Below are positions 16,956 to 27,324 of a stretch of DNA of 64,000 nt, one piece after another; position 1 is the first letter of the stretch; every line of letters starts with the position of its first letter. The stretch lies in contig NZ_JQBM01000004.1 of the NCBI RefSeq assembly GCF_001437355.1, positions 81,547 to 145,546 on the forward strand, written 5' to 3'. This DNA is from Weissella viridescens (GTDB taxonomy: Bacteria; Bacillota; Bacilli; Lactobacillales; Lactobacillaceae). The notes under the pieces are model-generated. The model was given only the letters and a program-made list of their open reading frames with translations. It was not told the DNA's origin and did no database searches. Made by a program: the position numbers and the translations under genes.

Positions 16956-17828
16956 ATGTACAAAAATATTAAGTTGTATTCCGTTACCCTCACAGCTGTA
17001 TTAGGTATCAGCATCGCAACAGTTGCCCATGCGGATGACACACAACAAACAGCCACCCAGCCACAAACTGAACAGGTCGACAAAGCACCCGTTACAGATA
17101 CAGCCAATGCAACTCAGGTTTCAACAGCATCAGCGGACAAAACTGAACAAGCATCAGCGCTAACTGATAAGGGTACTGGCACAGCAACGTCCAAACCAGC
17201 TACCTCTGAAACTACAACCACTGACACGACAGTATCTACGCCAATTACAACTAATAAAACAAACGGACTTGTCTCAGAACCAACTAAATCTGAAACACCA
17301 ACCCAACCCTCAGCTACCTCAACTGTGACGCCTAAAATTGAGCGAAGCACGACGGATGGGCAATGGCATGGTAAAACCATTAAAATGCTAAATGGTACAA
17401 CGTGGTATTTTACTAATGGACGTGTTTTAGATGACAACGGTATTGTCGTTGCTTATGTCGGGAAAGATGGTACTCTTATCACTGATAACGGTGAACCCTT
17501 TGCTGAATTAGAAGGACAATACATCATTGATGGTTCAGGTACTAAGATCGGGAAATTATTTGAAAGTACAGTGGCACCTCGTTTCGAACAAGAAACGCCA
17601 AAAGCAGCAAACAAGCAGGCTAGTGCAACAGGTTCAAATGCAACGACCTCAACGCAACCTGCACCTGAAAAAAACAGTGCAACAGTCGCACCTTCAGTTA
17701 CAAATCGCGCTGCTACGTTGCCAGATACTAGCTATGAAAAAAATCAATCAATCGTCAACATTGCCATATTGGCACTTGTTGCACTTAGCGTTGGCTTAGC
17801 CCAACACTTAATTAAATATCGTCACTAA
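16956..17828 (+). CDS. Secreted Thr/Ser-rich surface protein with LPDTS sorting-like signal
   Basis: 290 residues. A signal peptide (MYKNIKLYSVTLTAVLGISIATVAHA) is followed by a Thr-rich low-complexity spacer, a small globular part (about 128-210: WHGKTIKMLNGTTWYFTNG, GKDGTLITDNGEPF), and another linker. The C-terminus has LPDTS, a hydrophobic helix and the basic tail KYRH, the layout of a sortase substrate, although the motif has Ser where Gly is normal. ATG 16956 is preceded by AGGAGCG; further upstream in-frame codons are unlikely. A TTGCAT, 17 bp, TGTTAT promoter lies about 50 bp upstream. Confidence 0.7.
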   Translation: MYKNIKLYSVTLTAVLGISIATVAHADDTQQTATQPQTEQVDKAPVTDTANATQVSTASADKTEQASALTDKGTGTATSKPATSETTTTDTTVSTPITTNKTNGLVSEPTKSETPTQPSATSTVTPKIERSTTDGQWHGKTIKMLNGTTWYFTNGRVLDDNGIVVAYVGKDGTLITDNGEPFAELEGQYIIDGSGTKIGKLFESTVAPRFEQETPKAANKQASATGSNATTSTQPAPEKNSATVAPSVTNRAATLPDTSYEKNQSIVNIAILALVALSVGLAQHLIKYRH

Positions 17829-17863
17829 AAAAAGATGACTCACAAATGTGAGTCATCTTTTTT
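17828..17863. terminator. Bidirectional terminator
   Basis: AAAAAGATGACTCACA / TGTGAGTCATCTTTTT stem between two convergent genes. Confidence 0.92.
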
Positions 17864-17864
17864 G

Positions 17865-18827
17865 TTACTTCATACCATTAACAACATTTGTAGGCTGACC
17901 AGCTAAGGCAGCGCGCACATTGCTGACAGCTTCCTCAAAAATCGCCGTTTGTGCTTCAACAGTACCAGTTCCGGCATGCGGGGTCATCACCACATTGTTA
18001 AAACCAGTTAAAGCCATTGGCACTTCAGGTTCATTTTCGAAGACATCTAACCCAGCCCCTGCAATTTCATGTTGCTTGAGGGCATCCGCTAAATCACTTG
18101 TATTGACTAAAGCACCTCGGGCGACATTGATCAAAAAGGCTGAATTTTTCATTTGTTTAAAGACATCCGCATTAATGATATGCGTCGTTTCAGTCGTCGC
18201 TGGTGCATGCAATGAAAGTACATCCGCTTGTTGCACAAGCTCTTCAAACGTAACGTACTTCACGTTCGCTGCAGTCTCGGCTTCAGGTGCTAGTTGGTGC
18301 CGGTTATGATAAATCACATTCATCCCCAGCATCTGACCAAATTGGGCCATCGTTTTACCAATCCGGCCCATTCCGAAAATACCAAGCGTCTTGCCTTGCA
18401 CACTCGTTGCATGGTTGGCCGGGTTTGTCATCGGCGTCCATTCACCAGCATGCATTTTATCATCGAGAGGCATGATATTACGCGTCACGTCTAACATCAA
18501 TGCTAGCGCCATCTCGGCCGTTGGCACACGTACGCTTTCAGGCGTATTAGCAACAACAATCCCTTTTTCACGCGTGTAGTTCAAATCAATGTGGTCAAAA
18601 CCAACACTGCAAGTCGCAATGACTTTCAAATCTTTACCAGCATCCACCAATTCTTGATCAACTTGGTAACCAAAGAAGACGAGCGCTTCCTGCCCCGGTA
18701 ACGCTGCTAATAATTCGGCACGCGTATACGGATGATCTTTGGGATACGTCACCTCAAAGTCTTGTGAGAGTGTTTCAACAACAGCTGGCGTAAGTTCTCC
18801 AGTGAATAATACTTTTGGTTTTGTCAT
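17865..18827 (-). CDS. NAD(P)-dependent D-2-hydroxyacid dehydrogenase
   Basis: 320 residues of the D-isomer-specific 2-hydroxyacid dehydrogenase family. The Rossmann motif GKTLGIFGMGRIGKTMA and the catalytic Arg (INVARGALV), Glu (FENEPEVP) and His (TPHAGTGT) are all present. It reduces a 2-keto acid; the closest general types are glyoxylate/hydroxypyruvate or 2-ketogluconate reductases, but the substrate is not decided by sequence. It lies 20 bp downstream of addA with the same orientation, so it may be read through from that operon. Confidence 0.88.
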   Translation of the reverse strand: MTKPKVLFTGELTPAVVETLSQDFEVTYPKDHPYTRAELLAALPGQEALVFFGYQVDQELVDAGKDLKVIATCSVGFDHIDLNYTREKGIVVANTPESVRVPTAEMALALMLDVTRNIMPLDDKMHAGEWTPMTNPANHATSVQGKTLGIFGMGRIGKTMAQFGQMLGMNVIYHNRHQLAPEAETAANVKYVTFEELVQQADVLSLHAPATTETTHIINADVFKQMKNSAFLINVARGALVNTSDLADALKQHEIAGAGLDVFENEPEVPMALTGFNNVVMTPHAGTGTVEAQTAIFEEAVSNVRAALAGQPTNVVNGMK

Positions 18828-18847
18828 GTTCCTACGACCTCCCAGTC

Positions 18848-21800
18848 TTACTTTAGTTCTATGGTTTCTTGGGCATCAAATGAGTAAAGATAGCGTTTTG
18901 GATATGGCAAGCCTTGCGCAACCAGCGCTTGTGCATAGACATTAATTTGTCCACTGTAGCGCGCCGTGAGTACCTGCGCCGCTGACTCATTCTGCTTAAT
19001 ATGGTCAGTTTTGTAATCGAAGAGCCAAACGTCATCGCCAACCTTGAAATAACCATCAATAATTCCGTGGACCAAGACCTTTTCATCACCTTGGTAGTCA
19101 CGGTATAAATTACTTGCATTCAACAACAATGAGAAGGGAACTTCCCGTTCCAAACTATCAGCATGCGCCACCATTGTTTGACCCAAGATGTTTGCATTAA
19201 AGAAACTTTCAATCCTTTGCAGATCAACACGCTTTGCCACATCAGCTTCAATCGATTCGTTTGCTACCAATTGATTTAATAGCGTTTGCAAATCTGCTAG
19301 TGTTGGTGCCCCGTGCGTTAAATCAACGCGTTGCATCACCATGTGTGTCGCCGTTCCAATGGCCGCCGGCGCTACTCGTTTGGTTTGGTGTTGCATAAAC
19401 TCTGGTTCAGCTAATGACTCATTCACAAAACGTAACCCGACTTCATTTTGCGCTGAAAGACGCTCATCTTCAAGTACCCGTCCAGCACTTAAATCCGGAT
19501 CTTCAAACAAACGCTTCAACTCTGAAACAGACTGATAAGCTGTGGCCCGAGTGGCACCTTCATAAGGATAAGTAAAATCAAGCACTTGATGCCAGTCTGT
19601 AATTGGTGTTGCAGAGCTATCGCGATCGCTAGCTTGTTCATTTTGCGCCACTACTTGCTTTGGCATTGCTGCTTCGGCAGTTTTTAAAGTCGTTTGGTTC
19701 ATCAATTCAACATCAAAACCAAAGTCATTTTTAGCAGGCAATGGACTCGTTTCGGGCATATCGAACTCGGCGCCAACTGCTGCATAAGCTTTTTGTAACT
19801 TCTGATTTGCTTCAGGGTGGCGTAACAACGCCATCCCGGCTAAGTCCATGTATGAACTGGCACGTTCACGAATCCAAGTTGGTAACATCCAACTCGTACC
19901 TAATGCACTCAACTGCCACGTTTTATCCATGGTATCCAAGGTACGATACGTTCCAACCAAATATAAGTTCTGTTCGGCACGGGTCAATGCAACGTACAAG
20001 ACACGCAACTGTTCCGCAAAGGCACCGGCTTTACGCGTTTCCTTTACAAATTCGCGTTGGGGCGTAGGTAGCATTAGATTGTGGTCAGCATCGACATAGT
20101 TGACCCCAACACCCGCTTTGGCATCCGCTAAAATGGGTCCCTTTGATTCATTAATTGAAACCATTTGGTGCGTACTGTTTAACACGAAAACAATCGGGAA
20201 CTCAAGCCCCTTCGAATGGTGAATCGTCATCAGGCGAATCGTATCATCACTAACATTCGCATCCGCCGAACTCAAATCACGATCTTGCGATTGAAGCTCC
20301 AGAACGTACTGAATAAATTGGTACAACCCAACGAATGATGAGCGTTGGTAACTTGCTGCGCGTTCATACAAGGCGTGCAAGTTGGCTTGACGTTGCGCTC
20401 CCGAAGGTAAACCACCCACATAATCTAACCAACCTGTCCGGTTATAAATTTGCCAAATCAGGTCAACGATTTGATTCTGAGTTGCCAAACGCTTAAAGTC
20501 AGCCAAATCATCCGCAAAACGTTGCAACACGCGTTGAACTTTTGCGCGTTGAGCAGCATCATTTCCGGGGTATGGCAGCTCATCGCCGGCATTCAACCAG
20601 GTGGTCACTGCTTGATAGAAGTCATCCTGTTGATTTTGTAATCGGATTAATGCGAGATCATTTTCATTTAAGCCATACAAAGGTGAACGTAACACAGCGG
20701 CCAAAGGAATATCTTGATGCGGATTATCAATCACGCGAAGTAAACTTAACATCACCGAAATTTCAGTCGTTTGAAAGAAATTCTCCGTTCCTTCAATCGT
20801 AACTGGCAAGTCCAAGGCCCCAAAGACATCTAACACATCTAGATTTTGATTCTTGGTTGGCACCAAAATGGTCATATCTGAATAAGTTGGGCGGCGGGTC
20901 TTTCCAGCCTTTCGGTCAAAAATAACGTAGTCTGGGTCTTGCATAATTTGGCGGATTTTCAAGGCCATCAAGTGGATCTGTCCAGTTGCACCGTCATAAC
21001 TTTCATCATTTTCCGAACTATTCGGCACTTCTTCTTCATCCGAACCAGCTTCATCTTCCTGCAAATACACCAGTAAATTGGCTTGCTTGGCAATGGCTTC
21101 AGGATAATAGTCGGCTCCAGCTACCAGTTCAGCTTCACCACTATAATCAACATCTCCTAATGCTTCATCCATCACTTGCGCAAAGATGTAATTAATAAAG
21201 TTGGTGACATTCGGTTGAGAACGGAAGTTTTCTTGGAGCGTAATCACTTCACTATCCTCGCGCATTGGATACGCCGTCAACTTTGAACCAAATAAGGTTG
21301 GATCTGCCTGACGGAATTTATAAATCGACTGCTTAATATCCCCCACTTGGAAGGTATTTTCCGGTCCAGCAATTCGACTCAAAATCGCTTCTTGTAGTTG
21401 GTTCGTATCTTGGTATTCATCGACCATGACTTCACGGTAGTGTTGCTGTAATTCATGGGCGACAGCATCTTGTTGCACAATTTCCAAGGCAAAGTGTTCC
21501 AAATCATTGAAATCGAGCACCTTGCGTCGGAGCTTCTCTTTCAAAAACGCCTCTTGGAATTGTTGTGTAAATTTAACCAACGTTGCCAAAGTCGTTCCAG
21601 CTCCATCCATGGCGGTCTGAATTCCTTGCGAATCCAAGGTAAAGTAAGCATGCTTCCAAGAATCAATCGCCTTTTGGCGATCTTGACGTTCCTTACTAAT
21701 AGGCGCCCAGGCTTCTTTAACCTGTGAATCAGACTTAAAGCGTGGTGCCTTGCCCTTTTCATTTTTACCAAAGGTTTCAAATTGTAAGTTCAGTACCAGT

Positions 21801-22636
21801 TGGCGAATTTGATCAAACGATGCATCTGAGTTTTGCAACATCGCTTGCACGTCTTCCAGTTTCGCTGCATCATTCATTAAATTATGCAACCGATTTTCAG
21901 CCGCTTCTTCATCATTCGTGTCAGGTGCATGATTAACGGCATCTTGAGCTAATGTCACCAAGCCCTCCAAGGTTTGGACCATGCGCGGCTGCACCATTTG
22001 TTGATAAAACAGTGTTTGTGCATAATCGGCATTTGAGACATACGCATCTGTTAAACTCTCAAGCCACTCCGTTGTATCTGGACGTGCCATGGCAAAATTA
22101 AACAGCGTAAAAACAGCTTGTTGTAAGTCACCATCGTCCTGTGCGTTCGTTTTGAATTGTTGTACGAAATGCGTAAATGGATGTCCAGTTGCCGTCTCAT
22201 CAGCTTCATATGCGTCATCCAATAACGTTTGATACACTTCTTGCTTAATGAGCGTATTCTCAGCATCATCTACCAATCTAAACTGCGGATCTAAGTTGAT
22301 GGTGTAGTGGTATTGCTCAATCAAGCGCATCGCAAAGGCATGTAACGTTGAGATGCTAGCCACGTTAATTAAACGCAATTGCTTGAGCAGGTGTTGCTTA
22401 TCGTCAGCTTCTGGAATTGCTTGGCGAATGGCCGCTTCCAGCCGTTCTTTCATTTCCGCCGCAGCAGCGTTGGTGAAAGTTACGATTAAGAATTCATCAA
22501 TGTTTTCGCCAGCCAGCAAACGCTGTAAGACCCGTTCAACCAAGACGCGGGTCTTCCCTGAACCTGCTGACGCAGAAACTAGGATATTTTTATCTTTATG
22601 GGTAATGGCTGCTTGTTGTGATTCTGTAAACTGCAT
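18848..22636 (-). CDS. addA: ATP-dependent helicase/nuclease subunit A (AddA/RexA)
   Basis: 1262-residue UvrD-type helicase with C-terminal nuclease. Walker A is SASAGSGKTRVLVERV near residue 20, followed by LIVTFTNAAAAEMKERL; DEYQDTNQLQ is Walker B; later motifs include TIHHSKGLEFPIVFV and RLLYVALTRAEQ-like LRVLYVALTRAEQNL. The RecB-family nuclease motif WLFDYKTDHI and QINVYAQAL lies near the end. With AddB it resects double-strand breaks for RecA repair. The start ATG overlaps the addB stop by one base (TAATG), so translation is coupled. Confidence 0.97.
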   Translation of the reverse strand: MQFTESQQAAITHKDKNILVSASAGSGKTRVLVERVLQRLLAGENIDEFLIVTFTNAAAAEMKERLEAAIRQAIPEADDKQHLLKQLRLINVASISTLHAFAMRLIEQYHYTINLDPQFRLVDDAENTLIKQEVYQTLLDDAYEADETATGHPFTHFVQQFKTNAQDDGDLQQAVFTLFNFAMARPDTTEWLESLTDAYVSNADYAQTLFYQQMVQPRMVQTLEGLVTLAQDAVNHAPDTNDEEAAENRLHNLMNDAAKLEDVQAMLQNSDASFDQIRQLVLNLQFETFGKNEKGKAPRFKSDSQVKEAWAPISKERQDRQKAIDSWKHAYFTLDSQGIQTAMDGAGTTLATLVKFTQQFQEAFLKEKLRRKVLDFNDLEHFALEIVQQDAVAHELQQHYREVMVDEYQDTNQLQEAILSRIAGPENTFQVGDIKQSIYKFRQADPTLFGSKLTAYPMREDSEVITLQENFRSQPNVTNFINYIFAQVMDEALGDVDYSGEAELVAGADYYPEAIAKQANLLVYLQEDEAGSDEEEVPNSSENDESYDGATGQIHLMALKIRQIMQDPDYVIFDRKAGKTRRPTYSDMTILVPTKNQNLDVLDVFGALDLPVTIEGTENFFQTTEISVMLSLLRVIDNPHQDIPLAAVLRSPLYGLNENDLALIRLQNQQDDFYQAVTTWLNAGDELPYPGNDAAQRAKVQRVLQRFADDLADFKRLATQNQIVDLIWQIYNRTGWLDYVGGLPSGAQRQANLHALYERAASYQRSSFVGLYQFIQYVLELQSQDRDLSSADANVSDDTIRLMTIHHSKGLEFPIVFVLNSTHQMVSINESKGPILADAKAGVGVNYVDADHNLMLPTPQREFVKETRKAGAFAEQLRVLYVALTRAEQNLYLVGTYRTLDTMDKTWQLSALGTSWMLPTWIRERASSYMDLAGMALLRHPEANQKLQKAYAAVGAEFDMPETSPLPAKNDFGFDVELMNQTTLKTAEAAMPKQVVAQNEQASDRDSSATPITDWHQVLDFTYPYEGATRATAYQSVSELKRLFEDPDLSAGRVLEDERLSAQNEVGLRFVNESLAEPEFMQHQTKRVAPAAIGTATHMVMQRVDLTHGAPTLADLQTLLNQLVANESIEADVAKRVDLQRIESFFNANILGQTMVAHADSLEREVPFSLLLNASNLYRDYQGDEKVLVHGIIDGYFKVGDDVWLFDYKTDHIKQNESAAQVLTARYSGQINVYAQALVAQGLPYPKRYLYSFDAQETIELK

Positions 22637-25600
22637 TACTGGTTATCCTCCTCTGTCGAATCAGGTTCCGTCATTTTACGATGCATTGCTTCAAGGGCGC
22701 CGTTCCGGTCACTTGGTAGTTGTGAAATATCATGATACTTGTTACCGAGCATGGCATCAAAGAACATCACGGGTAGGTAATCACTATGTTGCAACCCAGT
22801 CGCTTGTTTATCACGGAATGGCTGTAAAGGAAATGATCCTTGTAAGATACGTTCCGCAATGTGTTGAATCATATAACGATTGTAATCAATCAACGTGTTT
22901 AATTCATCATCCGAATAAGTTTCATGTCCACTCTTTAGCGCATCCCCCGACTTCTTATATTCAAAGCCATACAACTTCGGATCACCTTCTGGTGTGTCCA
23001 AAGCTGATAATAGTGCGTCATCCTGGCGCAAGACCCCTGTGTACTGTCCCCCTTGCTGCGCCTTTTCATCAGCATAGGCCAAAAGGGATGGATAATCAGG
23101 CAATAGTGGCTCTTTGTCTAACTTTAGCAATGGCGTTTGCGCATTGAAATAAGTTGCTCCGCCCACTTCAATTGCTTCAGCATCTGATAAGGCTTCCCAA
23201 TACGTCATGAGTTGTAGTTCTAATCCTGATAAGGCCTTGGTAAAGTTGAAATCACGCTTACTTGATTTGTAATCAACAATCATCAAATAGTCCTTATCAC
23301 CGGTCCGAACACGATCAAAACGATCAATTTTTCCATGGACAGTTACAGAACCTCCGGCAACATCATACTTAACGGGCTTAAGGCCTTGTTTACCAAGTCC
23401 AAAGCCAACTTCAGTCCGTTGCGTTTGAATCTTTTGATTATCAGGCTGACCGCGACGCATTTGTTCTAAGTCAGCAATCACTTGCTGCGTCAATAGTTTC
23501 GTTAAGAACCGCATCCGTGCCGAACTGTTGAAGATATCAAAGGTAATGTCACCTGCACTCAATAACTGATCCGCGTAGACTTGCACCTTTTGTGCGATTT
23601 CCGCATTAGTCAATTGTCCCAAAACCTTATTTTCTTGAATCAAGGCATTGAACACACCTTCAAAGAGCGCGTGCATATACGTTCCCTTTTCGGCTGGCGT
23701 CAAATCCATCACTTCACGGTCACGTAAACGCAACCCGTATTGTAAGAAGAACTCATAAGGATTACGGGCATAACTTTGAAGACGTGACACTGATGCCTTC
23801 AAATCAGTACCAAACAAATCAGTAACGAGAGCTGGTTGAATAGGTTGTGGTTCATTCACATACTTCAAACTCTTCATCAAACGTTGCGTTGGTTCTGGTA
23901 GTAACTGTGAGACTTGATTTTGCAAAGCTTGCCAATTCAGAGTCAGACCTACCTTTTGGTTCAAGGCAAAACGATTGACCATCACCAAATGCGCCAACGT
24001 GCTAGCAGGTGATCCTACAAATTGGTCAAGCTCAGTCAATTCAGGCGTTGGTAATGCCAAGAAATGTTGCGCCTTTAAATCGAATTGTTGGGTTAGACGG
24101 TTAATGTATGTTGAAGCTTCCTGTTCTTTATCTCCATCACTTGTCGCATATAACCAAACGAGGCGACGTTGCGTACTCATCATCGCACTGTACATTAGAA
24201 ATGGCTCTTGTGCCATTTGTTGTTCAGCTGTCCCCTTCATTTGAACACCATCTGGCAAATAACTGGCTAATATGTCACGATCTTGATCATTCAAAATTGC
24301 CTTCGTTTTCACTGTGCCTGGTAAGTTCGTATTCGTGGCACCAAAGACAATCGTTGTGTCATAGTGCTCGCCCTGAACAATCCCACTTTCTGAAACCCGA
24401 ACTTGATCCATCGTCGCCGGAATACCAGAGTAGTTAGCATTATCAAATCCAGCTTGTAACGCATCTTTAAGTTCAGATAAGGTCATTGTTTCAGCATCAA
24501 AGACTGTCACAAAGTCATCTAACACACCAATAAAGGTCCGCCAGACTTGTTCTGGCTGTTGCGCTAAATTCAAATCACCCCGTGCAATGGCTTCATCACG
24601 CCAAGCTAACAATTGTTGATCCACACGTTGGTCGAGTAAAAATTGATATAACGCCGTTGCCAATTCACGTGCATTTTGCACCTGTTCAATTTGTTTCAAA
24701 AACGGTACGACCGTTTGACTCATTTGTTGGTGCACCAATTCAATTTGTGCATCTTTTGCTTCGACACGTTCACGAACAACATCGTCGTCCATATCTAACG
24801 TTTGACGATCAAATTGCCATGGCGTTTGGTCTTGCCAACGCCAACCGGCCATATTTTTCGCTAACGCATAATTTTCCGTAAGTGCTAATGCTTCACGATA
24901 ATCCGTTAACGAAACTGCTTCAGGACGGAGTAACTCTGTCTTCAGCAAGGTCATCACTCGATTTAACGTCAATCCATTCGACAAATCTAGTAATTGATTT
25001 AAAAAGGCGACAAACGGATGCTCGCCCATTGATAAATCGGCATCCATAAAAAATGGAATCTCAAAACGGCTAAAGACTGCTGGAATAATATTTTGATAGG
25101 GTCCTAAATCACGTGCTAATAGCAGGTAATCCCGGTAACGGTGCTCACCACGGGCGACCTCTTGGCGAATTTGACGTGCCATTTGTTCCACTTCTTGATA
25201 CGGCGTATTCGCCTGCCAAACTTGCAGTTCATCTGATTGAATTGTTCCAGCGCCATCGTGTGTTTGCACCCCTGTACGTTCATAACTTTGCCAAAAATCT
25301 TCCACAGCATGCATGGTTTGACTAATTGGTCGTTCATTTAGAACTGGTTTGGCCTGTGCCGGTATCTGTTTCTGCTGGGCATAATCTAACAAATGTTGCC
25401 CCAAATGTTTTGCTGGTTGGAACAAATCGGGTTGTCCGGCGTTCAATTTTAGATTATCAGCCGGTAGCCCCAAAGTGACTTGTTGCGCATTAGCGATTAA
25501 GGCTTCAACTACCCCACGTTCCGCTTGTGTCATTTGCGCATATCGATTAATAAAAAATTGATGGTGGCTTAAATCAGCTTTATCTGTATTCAAATAAACC

Positions 25601-26181
25601 TTCAAAGCTAACAATAAATCACTATTCAGATATTGACCTCGCTCTGCTAAAATCGCATCTAATTGGTCCCCAATTAGGGTCAAATCATGCAATTTATACA
25701 CCAGCGTCTGGGCATTTTTTAAATTACCTTGAATGGCTTCTAAATCATGTTGTTGTAAACCAGATTGGCGGAGTTCAAGCAATTGATCCGTAAATTGACT
25801 AACAAAACCAGGTTTGTTCAACATTGATTGGTAAAGTTGCAACTGGTCCTGATTTTGGCGCAACAAGCGTTGTACCAACATGACCATGGCATCCTTCGAG
25901 ACATTCGCTGCGTGATAAAGCGGATCATCATTCATGTAATACCAAGCCAAACGACTCAATGAAAATACTTGGACACGTGGCACTGAAACGGCGTTTCCTT
26001 CGTGTCCCATTAACTTGGCTAAACGTTCTAAGACATCAATTTCACTTTCAAATTTAATATGATTCGGCACCACATAAAAAAGTTGGGCCTGTGGATCATT
26101 TTCAAGAGTTGTTTGCATCTGTTCGAGCAGTTCAAGTTCATGGTCTTTGCTTGCTGGACCAACTAATATATCTAATGCCAT
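22636..26181 (-). CDS. addB: ATP-dependent nuclease subunit B (AddB/RexB)
   Basis: 1181 residues, the long lactic-acid-bacterial type. The N-terminal ILVGPASKDHE has no functional Walker A, as in RexB. The C-terminal nuclease domain shows GKIDRFDR, IVDYKSSKR and GLELQLMTYW, so cleavage of one strand should be retained. I find no cysteine in the whole protein, so the four-Cys iron-sulphur cluster of Bacillus AddB is absent. GAGGG precedes the start by 6 nt. It is the promoter-proximal gene of addBA. Confidence 0.95.
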   Translation of the reverse strand: MALDILVGPASKDHELELLEQMQTTLENDPQAQLFYVVPNHIKFESEIDVLERLAKLMGHEGNAVSVPRVQVFSLSRLAWYYMNDDPLYHAANVSKDAMVMLVQRLLRQNQDQLQLYQSMLNKPGFVSQFTDQLLELRQSGLQQHDLEAIQGNLKNAQTLVYKLHDLTLIGDQLDAILAERGQYLNSDLLLALKVYLNTDKADLSHHQFFINRYAQMTQAERGVVEALIANAQQVTLGLPADNLKLNAGQPDLFQPAKHLGQHLLDYAQQKQIPAQAKPVLNERPISQTMHAVEDFWQSYERTGVQTHDGAGTIQSDELQVWQANTPYQEVEQMARQIRQEVARGEHRYRDYLLLARDLGPYQNIIPAVFSRFEIPFFMDADLSMGEHPFVAFLNQLLDLSNGLTLNRVMTLLKTELLRPEAVSLTDYREALALTENYALAKNMAGWRWQDQTPWQFDRQTLDMDDDVVRERVEAKDAQIELVHQQMSQTVVPFLKQIEQVQNARELATALYQFLLDQRVDQQLLAWRDEAIARGDLNLAQQPEQVWRTFIGVLDDFVTVFDAETMTLSELKDALQAGFDNANYSGIPATMDQVRVSESGIVQGEHYDTTIVFGATNTNLPGTVKTKAILNDQDRDILASYLPDGVQMKGTAEQQMAQEPFLMYSAMMSTQRRLVWLYATSDGDKEQEASTYINRLTQQFDLKAQHFLALPTPELTELDQFVGSPASTLAHLVMVNRFALNQKVGLTLNWQALQNQVSQLLPEPTQRLMKSLKYVNEPQPIQPALVTDLFGTDLKASVSRLQSYARNPYEFFLQYGLRLRDREVMDLTPAEKGTYMHALFEGVFNALIQENKVLGQLTNAEIAQKVQVYADQLLSAGDITFDIFNSSARMRFLTKLLTQQVIADLEQMRRGQPDNQKIQTQRTEVGFGLGKQGLKPVKYDVAGGSVTVHGKIDRFDRVRTGDKDYLMIVDYKSSKRDFNFTKALSGLELQLMTYWEALSDAEAIEVGGATYFNAQTPLLKLDKEPLLPDYPSLLAYADEKAQQGGQYTGVLRQDDALLSALDTPEGDPKLYGFEYKKSGDALKSGHETYSDDELNTLIDYNRYMIQHIAERILQGSFPLQPFRDKQATGLQHSDYLPVMFFDAMLGNKYHDISQLPSDRNGALEAMHRKMTEPDSTEEDNQ

Positions 26182-26365
26182 TCTTTTCCCTCACTTAAAA
26201 TTTATCTAACTCCATTCTATCAAAGATCGTGCTGGGACACTTAGCTTTAAGTTAAAATAATCAACCTTGTCAAGCATCAAAATTCGTGATGAGACCGGCT
26301 TATATTTTTTTATATAAATATATATATAACACCCATGGTATGGTATTGACTAGAGGACGTCAGAC

Positions 26366-27286
26366 ATGAAAAACATAAGCCTTATTTTAATAACCATTTA
26401 TCTCATTCTAATTGGAGGAACTACTACTATGCACACAGCCATTCAAACGCCAGGAACCATCTACACCGGGTTACCTGATCAAAATGATTCATACTATCAA
26501 CCCCAACAAGCAGCTCTGAAAAAATTGAGTCAGCAACTTGCACCAAAATCACATCAACGCCTTGTCTATGGTGATGTTTGGTTACGCGATATCGCGCCAA
26601 TTGTCACCAACGCAAAGATGGTAAAATTCAAATATGAACCCGATTATCTGGATACAAAATTTAATGACATCATTAATACACGTTTTGCAAAGTGGCTTGA
26701 ACATCAACATTTCGATTTGAGTTATTCTGACATTCGCTTAGATGGTGGTAATTTTGTTTACAATGATGCTGATACCGCGATTCTTACTGACCGTGTTTTA
26801 TATGATAATCCTAGCTACTCACAAGAACGTCTCGTTAAAACGTTACAGGAAGAATTGGGACTCAAGCAAATTATCTTAATTGATGAAGAACCTGGGGATG
26901 TGATGGGGCATGCCGATGGGATGCTTTTTTTCATCAAGCCAAAGACTTTATTCGTTGGTGACTTTGAAGGTGTTGATCACGTCAAAAAACAGATTAAGCA
27001 GGCTGATCCAAGCATTAACTTTATTAATTTACCTTCCGCTTACACAGAAAAAGGTCAGTTTGACCGTGACATCCCCTCTGCCAAAGGCTTGTACACAAAT
27101 ATGCTAACGACCGAAACACAAATTCTGGTACCACAATATGCCTTACCTGAAGACGAAGCCGTTCTAAAGCAAGTACGTACGCACACCACCAAACAAGTGA
27201 TTCCCGTTCCAGTAGATGACATCGCAACAATGGGCGGCTCAGTCCATTGTCTAACTTGGTATTTGCCACAACGGTTAAAACCATAA
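26366..27286 (+). CDS. Agmatine deiminase / peptidyl-arginine deiminase family protein
   Basis: 306 residues from ATG 26366, or 285 from ATG 26429. Family motifs: GDVWLRDIAPI, RLDGGNFV, DVMGHADGM (catalytic His) and ATMGGSVHCLTW (nucleophile Cys). Such enzymes convert agmatine to N-carbamoylputrescine or citrullinate peptides. It is much shorter than the about 370 residues of true agmatine deiminases. The first 21 residues are hydrophobic (NISLILITIYLILIGG). The second ATG is preceded by GGAGGA at 10 nt and may be the real start of a cytoplasmic enzyme. No putrescine carbamoyltransferase or antiporter is nearby. Confidence 0.75.
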   Translation: MKNISLILITIYLILIGGTTTMHTAIQTPGTIYTGLPDQNDSYYQPQQAALKKLSQQLAPKSHQRLVYGDVWLRDIAPIVTNAKMVKFKYEPDYLDTKFNDIINTRFAKWLEHQHFDLSYSDIRLDGGNFVYNDADTAILTDRVLYDNPSYSQERLVKTLQEELGLKQIILIDEEPGDVMGHADGMLFFIKPKTLFVGDFEGVDHVKKQIKQADPSINFINLPSAYTEKGQFDRDIPSAKGLYTNMLTTETQILVPQYALPEDEAVLKQVRTHTTKQVIPVPVDDIATMGGSVHCLTWYLPQRLKP

Positions 27287-27322
27287 AAAAACGCTAACTC
27301 AGTCATTGAGTCAGCGCTTTTG
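27285..27322. terminator. Bidirectional terminator
   Basis: ACGCTAACTCAG / TTGAGTCAGCGCTTTT-type stem (AACGCTGACTCAATGA on the minus strand) between convergent genes, with A- and T-runs outside. Confidence 0.85.
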
Positions 27323-27324
27323 AT

